64,000 nucleotides of DNA from Tillandsia leiboldiana (taxonomy: Eukaryota; Streptophyta; Magnoliopsida; Poales; Bromeliaceae): the NCBI GenBank assembly GCA_029204045.2, contig CM055066.1, forward strand, positions 23,292,120-23,356,119, in the 5' to 3' direction. Below are positions 33,298 through 46,961 of the stretch, one piece after another; position 1 is the stretch's first letter, and every line of letters begins with the position of its first letter. A model generated the notes under the pieces. It was not told where the DNA came from, made no database searches, and saw nothing but the letters and a program-made list of their open reading frames with translations. The translations under genes were made by a program, and so were the position numbers.

Positions 33298-35136
33298 ATA
33301 TCACTGTCTGTATATAATCATCGACCCAGCACTACTCTGTCTAGTCATACTAGGCTACTAAGCACCAACTCGGCCGCTATACCGCTGTACACAGGGTTAA
33401 ACTAACCCGGCCACCTTGGCCACTCTAATTTCTCTTTATTCTTTAAGTTCTGGTGCTTTAGTTCAAGTTAACCCTCAGAAACTCTTATCCAACGGGCCCG
33501 AGCCCGGTAGTCCTGCTACCATCAGATAAGATTTCCAAGGTTGCCGATAACACCCGCGAGTGTTACCCCGTCCTACGAAGTAAATGTGTTCTTCGGGCCA
33601 CCAGCTATCGGAGAGGGGGCTGCCCTTTACGTCCGATCCAGGTGCGCCCGGGGAGAGGGCAAGCCCTTTACGTCCCACAGAACCACATTTCAACCTTCGA
33701 AGGACGCCCGTTTTATTATCTTTTCTTATCTTTCCTTTCTTTTCCTATGGGCACTCAGCCCTTTTCTGCACTTAATGCATTTGTCTTTATTTCTACTTTT
33801 AAGCACTTGCTTTTCCTCTCTTTCTCACTCGAGCCTTCAGCTCACATTGCCACTGGCAATTACTATCACTCTTTCCTTTGAGCATTTAGCTATTTGCTTT
33901 CACTTTAAGCCTTCCGAAAGTACCTCGTCCGACGGGTCACTGCCCAGGGAGTCCTGCTCCACTTGACGAGTCTCAAAGTCGAAGGCGCCCTTTTACATTC
34001 TCTTTATGCTCTTAGCCACTTTTAGCTTGCTTTTAACTTGAAGCCTTTCGAAAGTACCTCGTCCGACGGGCCACTGCCCAGGGAGTCCTGCTCCGCTTGA
34101 CGAGTCTCAAATTCGAAGGTGCCATTTACATTTTCTTTATGCTCTTAGCCACTTTTAGCTTGCTTTTAACTTGAAGCCTTTCGAAAGTACCTCGTCCGAC
34201 GGGCCACTGCCCAGGGAGTCCTGCTCCGCTTGACGAGTCTCAAATTCGAAGGTGCCATTTACATTTTCTTTATCTTTAAGCAATTTGCTTGTCTTGCTTA
34301 TTAACCAAGTTTTAGCTCTATCTTGAGCGATTTGCTTGTCTTGCTTATTAACCAAGTTTTTCATCCCTTACCCTAGGTCTTGCCTCACGGGTAACTAGAG
34401 AGTCTCCTGGACTCTTTAAACATTTCTCTTTCATTTTATTTAACTTCCAATTGAGGTTGAAGTTATTGTCCATTTGCCCAGACACCCTATGACTCTCTAG
34501 GGTTATATTTATTTGATTCTTTAACCTTGGGATCCTGTCCCACTTTCCTGATTCCTCACTGAATCGTAGAGTTAACTCAACTCTATTTTTCCGTTTCCCT
34601 TTTAACTTAGAGTTACACTGACTCTAATTTCCCGATCCACTTTTATCTTAGAGTTACACTGACTCTAATTTCTGTCTGTGAATTTAACTCCTCTAGATCA
34701 CCTTAGGTTCTCTTTACCTAAGTTCGATGTCATACTCATCCTAGAGTCCTTGACTCTATGTTGATCACTCTATCTAGTGTCCTTAGGTTATTACCTAAGA
34801 CAATGCCACTCGTCCAACCCTACGATAATCTCCTAAGTTTTGATGTCACTCAGTGAACCCTGAAACTAGGTTTTCTCCTAGTCTTACTACCAACATGTTC
34901 CCTTTCCTTATGTCACATGATTCCTAGGGTTATACCCTAACATGATCACAATCATAAAGGCTAATCACATTCATGCATGCAATTATTTTCACATTCATCA
35001 TAAAAATAATATTTATCCTCTAGGCATGCAAATCTATCCTCTATCTTTGGCAACCAACAGTTGCACTTTTCATCTGTGTCCTTTTACACATGCACATTTA
35101 CCATCTATCCCTGGCAACCAACAGTTGCACTTTTTC
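33298..35136 (-). repeat. Solo LTR E, middle part
   Basis: No gene. It contains a 133-bp tandem repeat (33905-34290) and AT-rich DNA. The final TTTTC (35132-35136) would be the left TSD of B. Confidence 0.55.
33905..34290 (-). repeat. 133-bp tandem repeat, about three copies
   Basis: GTACCTCGTCCGACGGG occurs at 33920, 34054 and 34187. The second and third units are nearly identical and the first is more diverged. Confidence 0.85.
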
Positions 35137-37234
35137 TGTCACGCCCCGGGTGTAAACCGGAACCCGGGCCCGCCAACAGATCCGCCGTGCACACAGAATT
35201 TTCTATGTGCACGAAGCGCTGGTAACCTGCTCAGATAGATAATATACAAAAAAAGAGCATAAACAGAGCTGAACTAATAGAACTAAAAGTAATCTCAGAC
35301 TGAAATAAGCTACAAGCTGAAATAAAAGTACAATATACTCCCAGCTCACCAAAAATATACAACCAGCTGGCCAAAGCCAGACCCAAAAGGAAACTACTGA
35401 AGTCTGAGATACAAAAGGGGGTACAATAAAAACCTCGCTAGTCTCTCACTTGGGGTAGACGATCTAGCTAGTCGGCGATCCTCTTACCTCGATCTGCCGC
35501 TGAAGGCCCAGCAGCTCCCACAGATGACTCTGCAAAACAAAGGGAAAGGAGGACAGAAAACAATAATGGGGGTGAGAACTACTAGGCATCCAGTAGCCAC
35601 CCCTAGTGGGTAAAACCTCTAATGCTGACGCACCCACTGGGAATAAAGAGGCAAAAGAAAAGAACAGTGGTATGTAATAAAGACTGCTGGAAAAGGGACT
35701 ACCACTACTATGCCTCTAAATGCAGTGCCAAAAGATAACTGTATATATGCAACTATAAAGCTGACTGCCCAAAGAAACCCAATCAGAGGGCCAGGAAATA
35801 CTGGCACTGCCTGCTCTGTCATCACTCACAACTCACCAACTGACTGGCACCCATCACGGTCAAAAAGCCTACTCCGGAGCGGCACTCGAGGGGAGCGACC
35901 CACACGAGTAAAGTATCTCTGTATCAATCATCTCTGTATCAATCATCTCTGTAACCGATGTCTCACAATAGCAGGACTGGATCATGACCATGATCAAAGT
36001 GGGAATACACCATCCACTAATGCAACCCTGATCCCCAATCTGATGTGATAATAAAATCCGGTCAACCGCCCAAAATTCGCGGTTGCCACTATCTCCCACA
36101 ATCCCTAAGAAGCATCTAAACTGTCCCAGACTCAAGATCCAACTACACTATCTCAAGCTCCCGATCTGACTCGATCGTCATGCATCGATAGAGAAGAATA
36201 ACAATAAAGCATGTTTTCTCCTAAGTCAAATCCCATAATACAGTGCTGCAGTAAAATGGTGGCCTAACTAGATGTCCAATTAAACATACAATTATTTCTT
36301 TAAAAAGTATTAGAAAAGTGACTAAGGTTTCTTGTAAAGAATCATTTTAAAACATTATTGGATTATTTATTTGCATGCAGTTTAAGATATAGCAATTGTC
36401 CAACTTCATTGTCCCAGATTGATCACATAGAAGCTATCAATTAATTTAGGGGGGCCAATGCAATAGGTTCATATACCACGAGTTAACTGTCACATTTATA
36501 ATTGGGAAACTCTACTATTCCTAGTGAGAAAGTCAACAAAGAGGGAAACGCAACCACCCACCTCGAAAAGCGTGCACAATACACCCAGAAAATACCTGCT
36601 GTCCTCTAAGCACACCGTCAGCTGAACAGTATCCTACAACATCACACAAGTGTACACGGTGTAAAAACTACAAGTTCCAAACACATAATTGCTGTTTTTA
36701 CAATCAGCACGCAAAACGAGGAATTTCACCTCTGTCTCGAGCTCCTAAAATCTCAAAAAAAATCACGGTTGCGTTCCTCGCGAAAAGTAGCCCAAAATTG
36801 ACTCTTGAATCGCCTCGATCTGATATTCCTACGCTGAGAAATAATTCATCGAAGTCGCCGCTGTCCAAAAACCCAAACAGCAAAAGAGGGGGTCAAAACA
36901 CCTCGGGAATCATGCCAAGGAATCGGAATCCAGAGAAACCACCAACACGTAAAACGAAGCCCTACCTCTTAGGAACACACCGGCGAAGAAATCGTCGAAA
37001 GAGGACTCCTGTACTGCGCAGGGGACTCCTCGGACTGAAATGCGACGATAACGGGCCAAGATTGGGGAAAAACGAGGCACACTGTAAAACCCGGATCGCC
37101 GCTGTCGAACTTCCAGAAAATCTGGGAACGCACCACGAGGTAGAAAATAAGAAGATGAAAAACTTCTCTTAAGGCCCCTCCCATAAGTTCTCTCTCTATC
37201 TCTCGGAAAACAGAGAAAAAGAAGGGAGGGGGCC

Positions 37235-37242
37235 TTTATATA
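37235..37242 (-). promoter_or_regulatory. TATA box of B 3' LTR
   Basis: Minus-strand TATATAAA, downstream in sense of a GC-rich region with several CCACGTG boxes (about 37490-37680). Confidence 0.5.
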
Positions 37243-37721
37243 GGCCCACAAAAACAATTGGGATAATTCCCAATATGTCCCGGATTTCGGGCGCAAACAG
37301 TGCGGCCCGCCCATTTCGGGCGCGCACAGTGCGGCCCGGCCCAGCCATTTCCGGGCGCGCACAGTGCGGCCTGGCCCAAGCCCCGCTCACAAAGCGGATC
37401 GGCCGCACGCCTTCGCCCGTCCGACCCGCCCCCAGGGCCCGACACGTGTCCGCCAAACAGGCGGCAGCCGTGCGGGCCCAGCGGGGAAGCGCCACGTGTC
37501 CCCCGCAATCAGCGGCGCGGTGGGTGGCGCCCGCCTATGGGGCGGCGCCACGTGGCCCACGTGCGCTGCCGTGCCTGACACGGCTGTCGGGCGGCCGCCG
37601 CCGCCCACGTGCGTATGGCCGCAGCCGCGTGGCCCAGCGTGCGCCATGCGCATATGGGCCACCCAATCCGGGGCCGCCACGTGGCGCGCCCCGGTCCACC
37701 GTGCACCGCGCACACCGCGCC

Positions 37722-40700
37722 TGTAGAATACCGGGATTTCGGATAGTGCACCGACCTCGCAAGATGGCGTGATGTGGAGGATTTACTTTGGACGAGTCCA
37801 AATCATGGTTACAGATGAGTTCGGGTTGACTCGGATCTACGCGGGAGCCCCAACTTGATTCGGGGTCTTCCGGGCGTTGTGCGCCGATAGAGGACTAGCT
37901 TCGGGGAAGCCTCGACTTCACAGTGGAGTGCAGAAAAATTAGAAATACTTGGAACAGGTATATTTTCATGTTACAGTGGTGTTCGGGAGGTTTCGGGGCG
38001 GTGCGGAGACCCCGAAGGCAAAAAGTGACTTGAAGTTGGCAAAAAGGGAATTGATTAATTAATTAATTAATTAAGGAATTAACTAATGGGTTGCCTTTAA
38101 TTTGAGATGAATTAAGAAAGTAGGAGGTGTTATGTTTGAATTTTGTTGTTGTGGGTGGTTTAGATATTTACCTTGGTGGGCATTTTGGTCTTTTGGCAGC
38201 TCATTAATTAAGCCACCAACCTTAATTAATGAGCAGCCACGTCATCGTCTCCCTCTTAGGAGCAAAACAGAGGAATGAGAGGTGAACAGTGGAAAGGGAG
38301 AAGGGAGAAAAGAAAGAAGAAGAAGATGAAGAAAGAGGAGGAAAGAAGGAAGTGAGTGTGGTTTTGATGTTGGCCTTCATCCTAGAAGCCGCGTGGAGCG
38401 AGCGAAGTGCGCGCGTCGAGCTCAACGAGGATTCATGCAGTTTTTGGTGAGCTCGGTTTGGATTTTCTTTACAGTTTTTGGGTTTGGTTTTGGTGGATTT
38501 GGTGATTTTGAGGATGGTGTTTGGTGTTGCTGTTGGTGGATTGAGGTTTGGTTGCTGTCCTTGGTTGGCAGCAACATGCTACAGGTGGGTGGCGCTTGCG
38601 CAGGCGCGCGGCGCGCAGTGCACGCGGCGGGCGCGCAGCGCGCAGGCGCGCGGTGCGCAGCGCGCGCGGTGCGCAGCGCGCGCGGCGCGCGGCGGGCGCT
38701 CTGCAGCACGCAGGCGCGCAGCGCGCGGCGCGCAGGCGTGCGGTGCGCTGCAGCGCGGCGTGCTTCTAGCAGCGGCTGCCGCGTGCCGTGCGAGTGGGCG
38801 CGCGGGGTTTCCTGCGGCGAGGGCTCTTGGGAGCTGTGTTTTAGTGGGATTTTGATCTTTTCTCTCTTTTCTCTCTCCCTTTGTAGGTGCAGCAGCTTGG
38901 GTGCTCGCGGCGAGCTCGGTGCCGCGCGAGCCGTTGGTGCCGACGGTGACGGCACGTGTAACACCATCAATTTGGAGCCACAGCGTTGAGGGAGCATTCA
39001 CGTCTTGAGAGTGTGCTGTGGAGTTAGTGTTTTGTGGTGGTTTTTTTGTTGAATGTAGTAATGGTTGTTTGTGGAGTTTGTGAAGGTGTGCATTGGAGCC
39101 TGGCAATGTGTATTTGAACTGTGAGTTGGAGTGAGTGTGTTTGGGTTTTGTTTATTATGTTGGAACCTTGTTGTGTGAGATGTTTTTGTTGTGAGCTTAC
39201 TGTTGGTGGTGATGGACTTGTGCTGCAGATTGAAGCTTTTTAGTGTGCTGGGGATTGTTTGTGAGAGTAATTAAGGGATTGTGTTTATGTGATTTGAATT
39301 AGTATGTGTATGTGAGCTTGATATTGGAGATGTGTATTAGGACTTTTGTATTTTGTGAGTGTGGTGGAATTGTGATGGACAATCTGGGCAAGTGCTTAAT
39401 ATTGGAGCTATAGAAGGTTATATTTTATAAAGAGCACTCATTTTATTTGTTTGGAGTTTATAGAGCTTATAATTTATTGATCTGAAGCTGTTGGTGGTTT
39501 GTGGTTGGACTTGGGTGCTACTAAGTGTACTATGGGTTCCCTTTTATGCTGTGAATTTATGTGGGTGCAGAGGGGACATGGAGGGTGTTGTGTATGTTTT
39601 CCTTCGTTTGCAATAAGAGCAGGTTGTGTGAATGGTGGGTTATGTAAATGATCAATTGGAGCTTGTATTTCAAGTGTAAACTGCTGGAGCTTTTTTGTGA
39701 ACATGTCAGTGATCTGTGCTGGAGTTTAGTGCATGTTGGCTGAGTTGTTGTTTGCGCGCGGGATTTTGTAAGACTCATGGATTTTACTGGAGCTTCCGAG
39801 GATTTTTCGGGATTTGCGGCACGATTTTCGAGGTTTCGTCAGTTCGAGGTTCCAGCACTTCACCGACTTCAGCAACGCCTACGAAAAGCGATCCAGGTGG
39901 GTTGGAATTTCTCCAAAATGTATGGAATGCCCTTTAATGCTCCTGAATGCAATTTGATCATATTTATTATGCTGATTTCACTGTTTTACATCTGATAGTT
40001 GCCTGAAAATTTTTAGAAAATTATTTAGAACCCCAGATTATTTTTAGTATACTCCTGTTACCATATGACACTAGGCTACATGTTCTGTGGGCATTATCTT
40101 TGCACCCTGATCGTTTTAAAAATCGAGAAAGCCCGTTTTAAGGAAAAATATCATTTTCAAAGGTAGTTTTTAAATTATGAGTTCGCCAGAGGTATGGCTT
40201 TGATTTAGGGTGCAGTAGACCTCGTGCCTAGGGGCCAAGGGGTCTCTTTTTGAGTTTTGAGTTTGAATTATAGTGTCATTTGATATTTGAGCTTCCTTAT
40301 GGGATAGTGAAATTACTCTAGATCAGGGATCGTATTCTGATTTAGTGGTGGAGGTGGTTCTCCCACTTAGCTTCGAGGATTTTGGGGTTCTGGCAGATCG
40401 AGTCGTGGAGGTTTCCCGACTCAGCCATGGTCGTGCATTATCAGATTGAATCGTTGAGGGTTCTCCGACATAGCTGTGAGGGTGTTTGAGCTATTCATGT
40501 TTGAGTCGAGGTTCTTTTCCGACTGAGTTGTGTTTCCGAGCTTTGAGATACCGATCTGTTTGATCGTGGATTATAGCCTGCACGTGCTGCTCCCCTCGAG
40601 CTACGCCCCGGGTGCGATGATGATACCGAGCCTGACGAGGCTACGATGTGGATATGCGCCTAGTTCATATACTAGAGGTCGCTTGATACCCCTGGCCGAG

Positions 40701-41639
40701 TTATCATGGGGTCACTTTGGATATGCGCCTAGTTCATATACTAGAGGTCGCTTGATACCCCTGGCCGAGTTACCATGGGGTCACTTTGCGTGAGATTGTG
40801 ATAGTCAGTTTAGGACGCCCCACGTAAATCCCGTCCTCTTGTGGACGCGTGGTAGTGGGCAGGTGCGTTCCTAGACGACAGGCGCAGGCTGGACTGAGCC
40901 AGATTTGGCAGTCCTTGGGATTGGGTGATATGAGCGGGTGGTTTCATATTATGTTCATAGATGGTTTCTTTCCTTTGAGCATTGATACCGAGGCATCTTA
41001 GCAGTGGAGAGTGTATGCATATCGTGTTATTGGTAGAGTTTCCTTTGGAGCCTTATGATTGTGACTTTCTAGCTGTAGTTCTTTATTTCAGCTTACCATT
41101 ATTTATCCATTATCTATCTATCTGCATACCTATCTGTTTTGCCTCCAGTAGACTTAGTGGGCACACCCTGGATGTTGGGACGGTACCCACTGAGATATGC
41201 CTTCTGCAGTAGATCTCACACCCGCTGCGGTGACAGGTTGAGGCAGCTGTCCCGGCTTGGTTCGCGCGGAGACAGCAGATCGAGGTGAGGACGCGGCCGA
41301 TTAGTTCCTTACCAACATTGAGAGTCTGGGGTAGATGTACCCGGTGTATTTTATGTTTTCAGTTTTGTACTGGACATTCTGAGAGACTTGTGAGGATAGT
41401 ATTTGTCTTATTTCTGTGAGACTTTGTACCTTGAGGATTTGTGTATGAATGGAGATTTTGCTATTCCAGATGTTCAGTTTTTTATTCTATAGCTTCTGGT
41501 TTTAGTTTCAGCTCTGATACATGTTTTTAGCTATAGATCTGACTTGCAGGGTAGACGCTTTGTCTGTGCGGCAGTTTCCGTACAGATGGCGGATCTGTTG
41601 GCGAGCCCGGGTCGCAGTTTCGACCCCCGGGGCGTGACA
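37722..41639 (+). mobile_element. Solo LTR H (plus strand) inside B's 3' LTR
   Basis: 3918 bp, starting TGTAGAATACCGGG and ending CCCCGGGGCGTGACA. Flanks are GCGCC and CCGCC, an imperfect TSD (one mismatch). No coding region. It has a GC-rich CGCGCAGGCGCGC-type stretch (38590-38780), a 69-bp tandem pair (40651-40788), a hairpin at 41191-41218, a possible intron (donor 41285, acceptor end 41549) and terminal stem-loops at 41563-41586 and 41606-41632. Confidence 0.75.
40651..40788 (+). repeat. 69-bp tandem duplication in H
   Basis: GATATGCGCCTAGTTCATAT starts at 40651 and 40720, and the two units are nearly identical. Confidence 0.85.
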
Positions 41640-42117
41640 CCGCCCCTGCCCGGCCTGCCCGCGCTGCCCGCGCATGCCCCCGCGCACCGAGCGCACTGCG
41701 CCGGGCCAACCGCGTGTCGGCACGTGGCCCGCCGGTCCACCGTGCACTGGCGGCCCGCTCCGTGGACCGAGAGCCGTGCGCCGGCCCAATAGGAGCCTGC
41801 CACGTGTCCCCGGCCGGTCCACAGCTCCCCCCGTGCACCAATTTGCGCAGAAAACTTCCGGGGGTCCGTTTTTGGGCATCCGGACTCCAAAATAAATAAG
41901 TAAATAGCCGTTTTCAAGCGTTTTTTCGCGCTAAATTCAAATACGGCCTCCGATTAGCCTGATTCCACTCCTAAAATTCGGCAAAGGCAGCCGAAGGTCA
42001 GGCTTGCTCCCAAATCCTCTCTGATTCCAAACAACATATCACTTTGACATGTTGAGGCCCCACACACCACTAACAGGTGTTCCACACCCCGAAACAGGGG
42101 AAAACTAGGACACTACA

Positions 42118-42129
42118 TCCTCCCCCACT
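42118..42129 (-). other. Polypurine tract of element B
   Basis: Minus-strand AGTGGGGGAGGA directly before the LTR start TGTAGTGTCC. Identical to the tract of element C at 52919-52930. Confidence 0.8.
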
Positions 42130-42164
42130 AACAAAAGTTTCGTTCTCGAAACGAAAATCATACC

Positions 42165-43349
42165 TCAATCCTGAGCCTCGAACAGGTAGGGGTAGGCGTC
42201 CATCATCGCTGACTCGAGCTCCCACGTCGCCTCGCGCTCATCATGATTGCTCCAGAGGATCTTCACATAGGGGATGGTCCGATTGCGCAATTCTTTCATC
42301 TCCCGATCTAGAATCCGCAGTGGGCGCTCCTCATATCTCAAATCCTCGCTGACCTCGAGTGGCGTGAAGTCGATGACGTGCGATGGGTCGAAGACGTACC
42401 TCCTCAGTGTAGAAATATGAAAAACATCGTGGACACCAGCCAGTCTCGGGGGAAGTGCAAGTCGGTAAGCAACTGGCCCGATACGCTCTAATACCTCAAA
42501 GGGGCCAATGTATCGGGGACTGAGTTTCCCGCGAATGCCAAACCTCCTGATCCCTTTGGACGGCGAGACTTTCAGAAATACATGATCTCCCACCTGAAAC
42601 TCTAAGTCTCGTCGCCGAACATTAGCATAGCTCCTCTGTCGACTCTGAGCGATCTGAAGGTGCTGTCGGATCACTCTGACCTTTTCTTCTGCCTCTAGCA
42701 ACAAATCTGGTCCCAGAGTCCTTCTCTCCCCCACATCACTCCAATATAGCGGTGATCGACATTTGCGTCCGTACAACGCTTCAAACGGAGCCATTTGGAT
42801 GCTCGCTTGAAAGCTGTTGTTGTACGCAAACTCAGCCAGTGATAAGTGTCGAATCCATCCACCGCCAAACTCTAGGATACAAGCCCTCAGCATATCCTCA
42901 AGGATCTGAATCGTCCGCTCTGACTGTCCATCAGTCTGAGGGTGGAAAGCTGTACTAAATCTGAGCTGAGTCCCCAAGGTAGTCTGTAAACTCCCCCAGA
43001 ATCGCGAAACAAACCTCGGGTCTCTATCTGATACTATGGAAGCTGGCACCCCATGTAACCTCACTATCTCATCCAAGTATAACTGGGCTAGTCGTTCGAG
43101 TGGCCAAGTAGTCTGTATAGGCAAAAAGTGCGCTGACTTGGTAAGTCGATCCACCACTACCCAGATAGCATCTGCACCTCCTTGTGCCCTCGGTAATCCG
43201 ACCACAAAATCCATTGTGATGTGGTCCCATTTCCACTCGAGAATTGGAAGACTTTGTAACTTGCCAGCTGGCACACGATGCTCAGCTTTTACCTGCTTAC
43301 AAGTTAAACACTGAGACACAAACCTCCCAATATCCCTTTTCATGCCATT
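42165..43349 (-). pseudogene. pol: Integrase and chromodomain of element B, after an in-frame TAG
   Basis: Same frame as the upstream pol segment, separated only by TAG at 43350-43352, so this is the 3' end of one polyprotein. Numbering from the gag ATG at 46961 and counting stops, the integrase catalytic residues are Asp1251, Asp1312 and Glu1348 with the normal 35-residue gap. The TAG falls inside the zinc-binding N-terminal domain, replacing the second Trp of a conserved Trp-Trp pair. A GPY/F-like module and a C-terminal chromodomain follow, ending at 42165. The catalytic core looks intact, but it could only be made by stop readthrough. Confidence 0.88.
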
Positions 43350-45878
43350 CTACCAGAAGTGTGTCTTGAGGTCCTTATACATCTTAGTCCCCCCAGGATG
43401 AAGGGTGTAAGGTGTATAATGGGCCTCTCTCAATATCTGCTCTCTGATCTCAGCATCCACTGGCACACAGGCTCGATCCCTGTACCTCAGTACTCCCGCA
43501 GTATCAACTGAAAAATCCCCTGATCGATCACTCGGAATCTGATCTCGAATCTTGGTCAAATGGGGGTCCTCGCTCTGTTTCTCCCGGATCCTCTCCAGCA
43601 GAGTGGGCTGCATGACCAAAGACATCAGTCTAGCAGAGACCCCAGGGGATACAACCTCTATCTCGAGCCGTCTCAACTCCTCTAACAGTGGCGCCTGATT
43701 TGTAATCAACATGGACAAACTATGCACCACTCTCCTACTCAAGGCATCTGCAACCACGTTGGCCTTTCCTGGATGGTAAAGGATATCCACATCGTAATCC
43801 TTCAGTAACTCTAACCATCTGCGCTGCCTCAAATTCAGTTCCTTCTGCGAGAACAGGTACTTTAGGCTCTTGTGGTCGGTGTAGATCTCACAGTGCTCCC
43901 CATATAGGTAATGGCGCCAAAGCTTCAGTGCAAACACCACGGCAGCAAGTTCCAAGTCATGGGTAGGGTAATTCTTCTCGTAATCCTTAAGCTGTCTCGA
44001 TGCATAAGCAATTACCCTCCCCTCCTGCATCAGCACGCATCCAAGTCCACTGTGCGATGCATCACTGTAGATCACATATCCTTTCCCCATAACAGGGAGG
44101 GAAAGGATAGGAGCGGTCATCAATCTATCCTTTAGCTCCTCAAAGCTCCTCTGGCAGTCCTCACTCCAGATAAACTTAACTCCTTTACGCGTCAACCGAG
44201 TGAGGGGTGTCGAAAGCTTCGCAAAGCCTTCCACAAACCGACGATAATAACCAGCTAACCCCATGAAGCTGCGCACCTCAGATACAGTCGTCGGTCGGGG
44301 CCAATCTCGAACTGCCTCAATCTTTGCCGGGTCTACTGCTACACCGGCGGCGGAAATCACATGGCCCAAGAAAGCTACCTCCCGAAGCCAAAACTCGCAC
44401 TTTGACAGCTTGGCATACAACTTCTTATCTCGTAGAAGTTGTAGCACAGTCCTCAAGTGCTCCTCGTGCTCGGCCTCGCTTCGGGAGTAAATAAGGATAT
44501 CATCAATGAACACCACCACGAAGCGATCCAGAAATGGCCGAAATATCCTGTTCATCAAGTCCATAAAGGCGGCAGGGGCATTAGTCAATCCAAACGGCAT
44601 AACTGTAAACTCATAATGCCCGTACCGTGATCTGAAAGCAGTCCTAGGAATATCCTCGGCCTTCACCTTCAGTTGGTGGTAACCAGACTGTAGATCAATC
44701 TTGGAAAATACACAAGACCCTTTCAGCTGATCAAAGAGATCATCGATGCGCGGCAAAGGGTACTTGTTCTTAATGGTCACTTTGTTCAATTCCCTATAGT
44801 CCACACACAACCGAAGTGACCCATCCTTCTTTTTCACGAATAGCACCGGTGCTCCCCAAGGCGAGACACTTGGTCTAATAAAGCCCTTATCCATCAGATC
44901 TTGCAGCTGTGCTTTAAGCTCTCGCAGCTCAGCCGGTGCCATCCGATAAGGAGCCTTAGAGATTGGCGCAGTTCCTGGAACTACGTCAATCACAAACTCA
45001 ATCTCTCTGTCTGGCGGCATACTAGTCAGCACAGGTGGAAAAACATCCGGAAACTCGCGGGCAATACGAATATCCCCGAGTCCCGGTGTCGCCGTAGGCC
45101 CCTCAACAACACTAGCCAAAAAGGCTACACATCCTCGATGAATCATCCGCCTCGCTCGGGAAGTCGAAACCACAGAGGCAAAGAAAGCACTCTGACATCC
45201 CCGATATACAAACATCTCCTGGCCTGGCTCTCTAAAAGTGACAGTCCTCGCGGCACAATCAATAGTCGCGAAATACCGAGCCAGCCAGTCCATCCCAAGA
45301 ATCACATCAAAGTCCCTCAGCTGTCTCAAGACCAACAGGTCTGCTGGCATAATCCAGGACTCGATCTGCATCGGGCAGGACCAACAACACTCCTCCACGT
45401 GCAAAGTGTGATCGGGAATCTGAACCTCTCGTGCACGTGGCAAAAATCCTACCTCTAACCCATGTAATAATGCAAAAGATCTACTAATGAAAGAATGCGA
45501 TGCTCCAGTATTAAATAAGGTACGAGTCCTAATGCCAGAGAGTAAGGTGATACCTGCCACCACATGGTCCGCTGCTGAAGAATCCTCTACCTGTGCAGCA
45601 TACACTCGCCCACTCTGAGCTGGAGGGCGATAATCGGTGGGATGGGAAGAAGATGGCTTGCTCGCTAGAGCATAAGGCCGCTGAGCCGTCGACCGCTGCT
45701 GCGATGATGCTGGGGCAGATGCTGAAGAAGGAGTGGCTGAGGTCGAAAAGGGGCACGCAGCTCGAATGTACCCTGGCTGTCCACATCCGTAGCAGCGACC
45801 CCACCGCTGGTCGCAAGTGCCTGGGAAGTGCGGACCTCCACAGAAGATACAACTACTGGGAGCCCGTGACTGTCGGGA
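43350..45878 (-). pseudogene. pol: Protease, RT and RNase H of element B, between two TAG codons
   Basis: Open between the TAGs at 45879-45881 and 43350-43352, in gag's frame. It begins with the two zinc knuckles (first from residue 371). The second has Tyr where the zinc-binding His is expected (residue 398, codon 45768-45770). The protease active site reads Asn-Thr-Gly instead of Asp-Thr-Gly (residue 484, codon 45510-45512). RT has the Phe-Ile-Asp-Asp motif with Asp820 and Asp821, and RNase H follows with its acidic residues. RT and RNase H look sound; the protease and second knuckle do not. These defects were probably acquired after insertion. Confidence 0.88.
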
Positions 45879-46961
45879 CTACTGCTGCTGAGACTGTCGC
45901 TGTCGCTGTGGCTGCCGCTGAGACCTGCGCTGCGACGACTGCGATCTCTGCTGCTGCTGCTGCTGTTGTGGGGGCCTCTGGGACCCACTAGGCCCTCGCC
46001 GCTCCGAACGCCCACGGCCTGGGAACTGAGGCGGTGGCGGTCGGGGCGGCCTCCAAGTACTGGCCTGTCCCCCCTCGTCCTGGGCTGGTCGCTTTATGTC
46101 GGAGCTCTGAGCTACCGCAGCCCTCTGTCTGGCCACCACCTGATCACCTCTCTCCACCCACTGTGCATGCTCTGCGGCTGCCTCTAGAGTCTGAAATCTC
46201 TGAGCATGCAACAATGTGTAAATCTCTGGACGGAGGCCTCCCTCGAACAACTCAACCTGGTGCGGACCGTCACGAGCGACGAAGGGCACACAGTTCAGCA
46301 ACTCCGTGAACTCCTGGAAATAGGCATGAGCCGATCGATCGCCCTGCTGCAGGTTCTTCAAGTCGTCCTCCAACTTCTTCTTCACACTGGTCGAAAAATA
46401 GGTGTCCAGCACCATCCGTCGGAACTCCTCCCAAGGCAGCTGCCGAGTAATCCGGAACTCCAGGGGCTCTACCCGCTGCCACCAAAAATCAGCATCTCCG
46501 TCCAAACAGTGCACCGCCATGTGCACTCGATACCTCGGGTCGATGAAGAAGTCCCGAAAAAGCTTCTCCATCGCAGAAAGCCATCTCCCAACAGCCCAGG
46601 GCTGCGCATCCCGCCCTGAGAATCTAGGGGGTCCCCGCTGAACAAACTTGGAGAGTTTGTTAGCGATATCCTGCTCCTCCTCCGCAGTCAAAGGCTGAAT
46701 AGCTCCAGGAGCCCCGCTACTCGAAGATGGCGCTGACGGCACAAAAGGTGCAACAGGAGGCACAAGGGCCTCTGGAACAGCTGGGGGTGGTGCCTCTCTC
46801 TGAGCAAGCAGCTGATCGATCCTCTGCCCCTGGCGGCGCTGACCCTCCGCCAATTGGGCCACCAAGGCCCTCAACTCAGTAAGCTCGGGGGGTGTAGGCT
46901 GCTCTGGCTCATCAGGGGGTAACGGGACACCCCGAATAGGGATCCGACGTCGGGGAGGCAT
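45879..46961 (-). pseudogene. gag: Gag of element B, cut by TAG before the zinc knuckles
   Basis: I start it at the ATG at 46961, which begins with a Pro-Arg-rich N-terminus usual for this group. An in-frame upstream ATG at 47030 lies in the structured leader and is less likely. The Pro-rich N-terminal part includes a helical Leu/Gln stretch (about 25-50), followed by a Gag domain at about 125-285 like that of A (WW and NCVPF-type positions) and a Gln/Arg/Ser-rich tail. A TAG at codon 361 (45879-45881) ends it inside a glutamine run, just before the zinc knuckles at 371 and later. CAG to TAG is the simplest origin. The frame then continues into pol without a shift. Confidence 0.88.

Larger units (their letters stand above)
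35137..42117 (-). repeat. Element B 3' LTR, interrupted by H
   Basis: Ends TGTCACGCCCCGGG and GGACACTACA on the plus strand. It is about 3.06 kb without H. It includes the shared U5 hairpins (35145-35168, 35186-35213), a possible intron (donor GAG|GTAAGA at 35487, acceptor end 35227, minus strand), a TATA box (37235-37242) and GCCACGTGGC boxes upstream in sense. Confidence 0.75.

Noticed and set aside
37717..41644. Perfect TSD for H
   Set aside because: Flanks are GCGCC and CCGCC, one mismatch, so I report H as a solo LTR from its ends but not a confirmed TSD.
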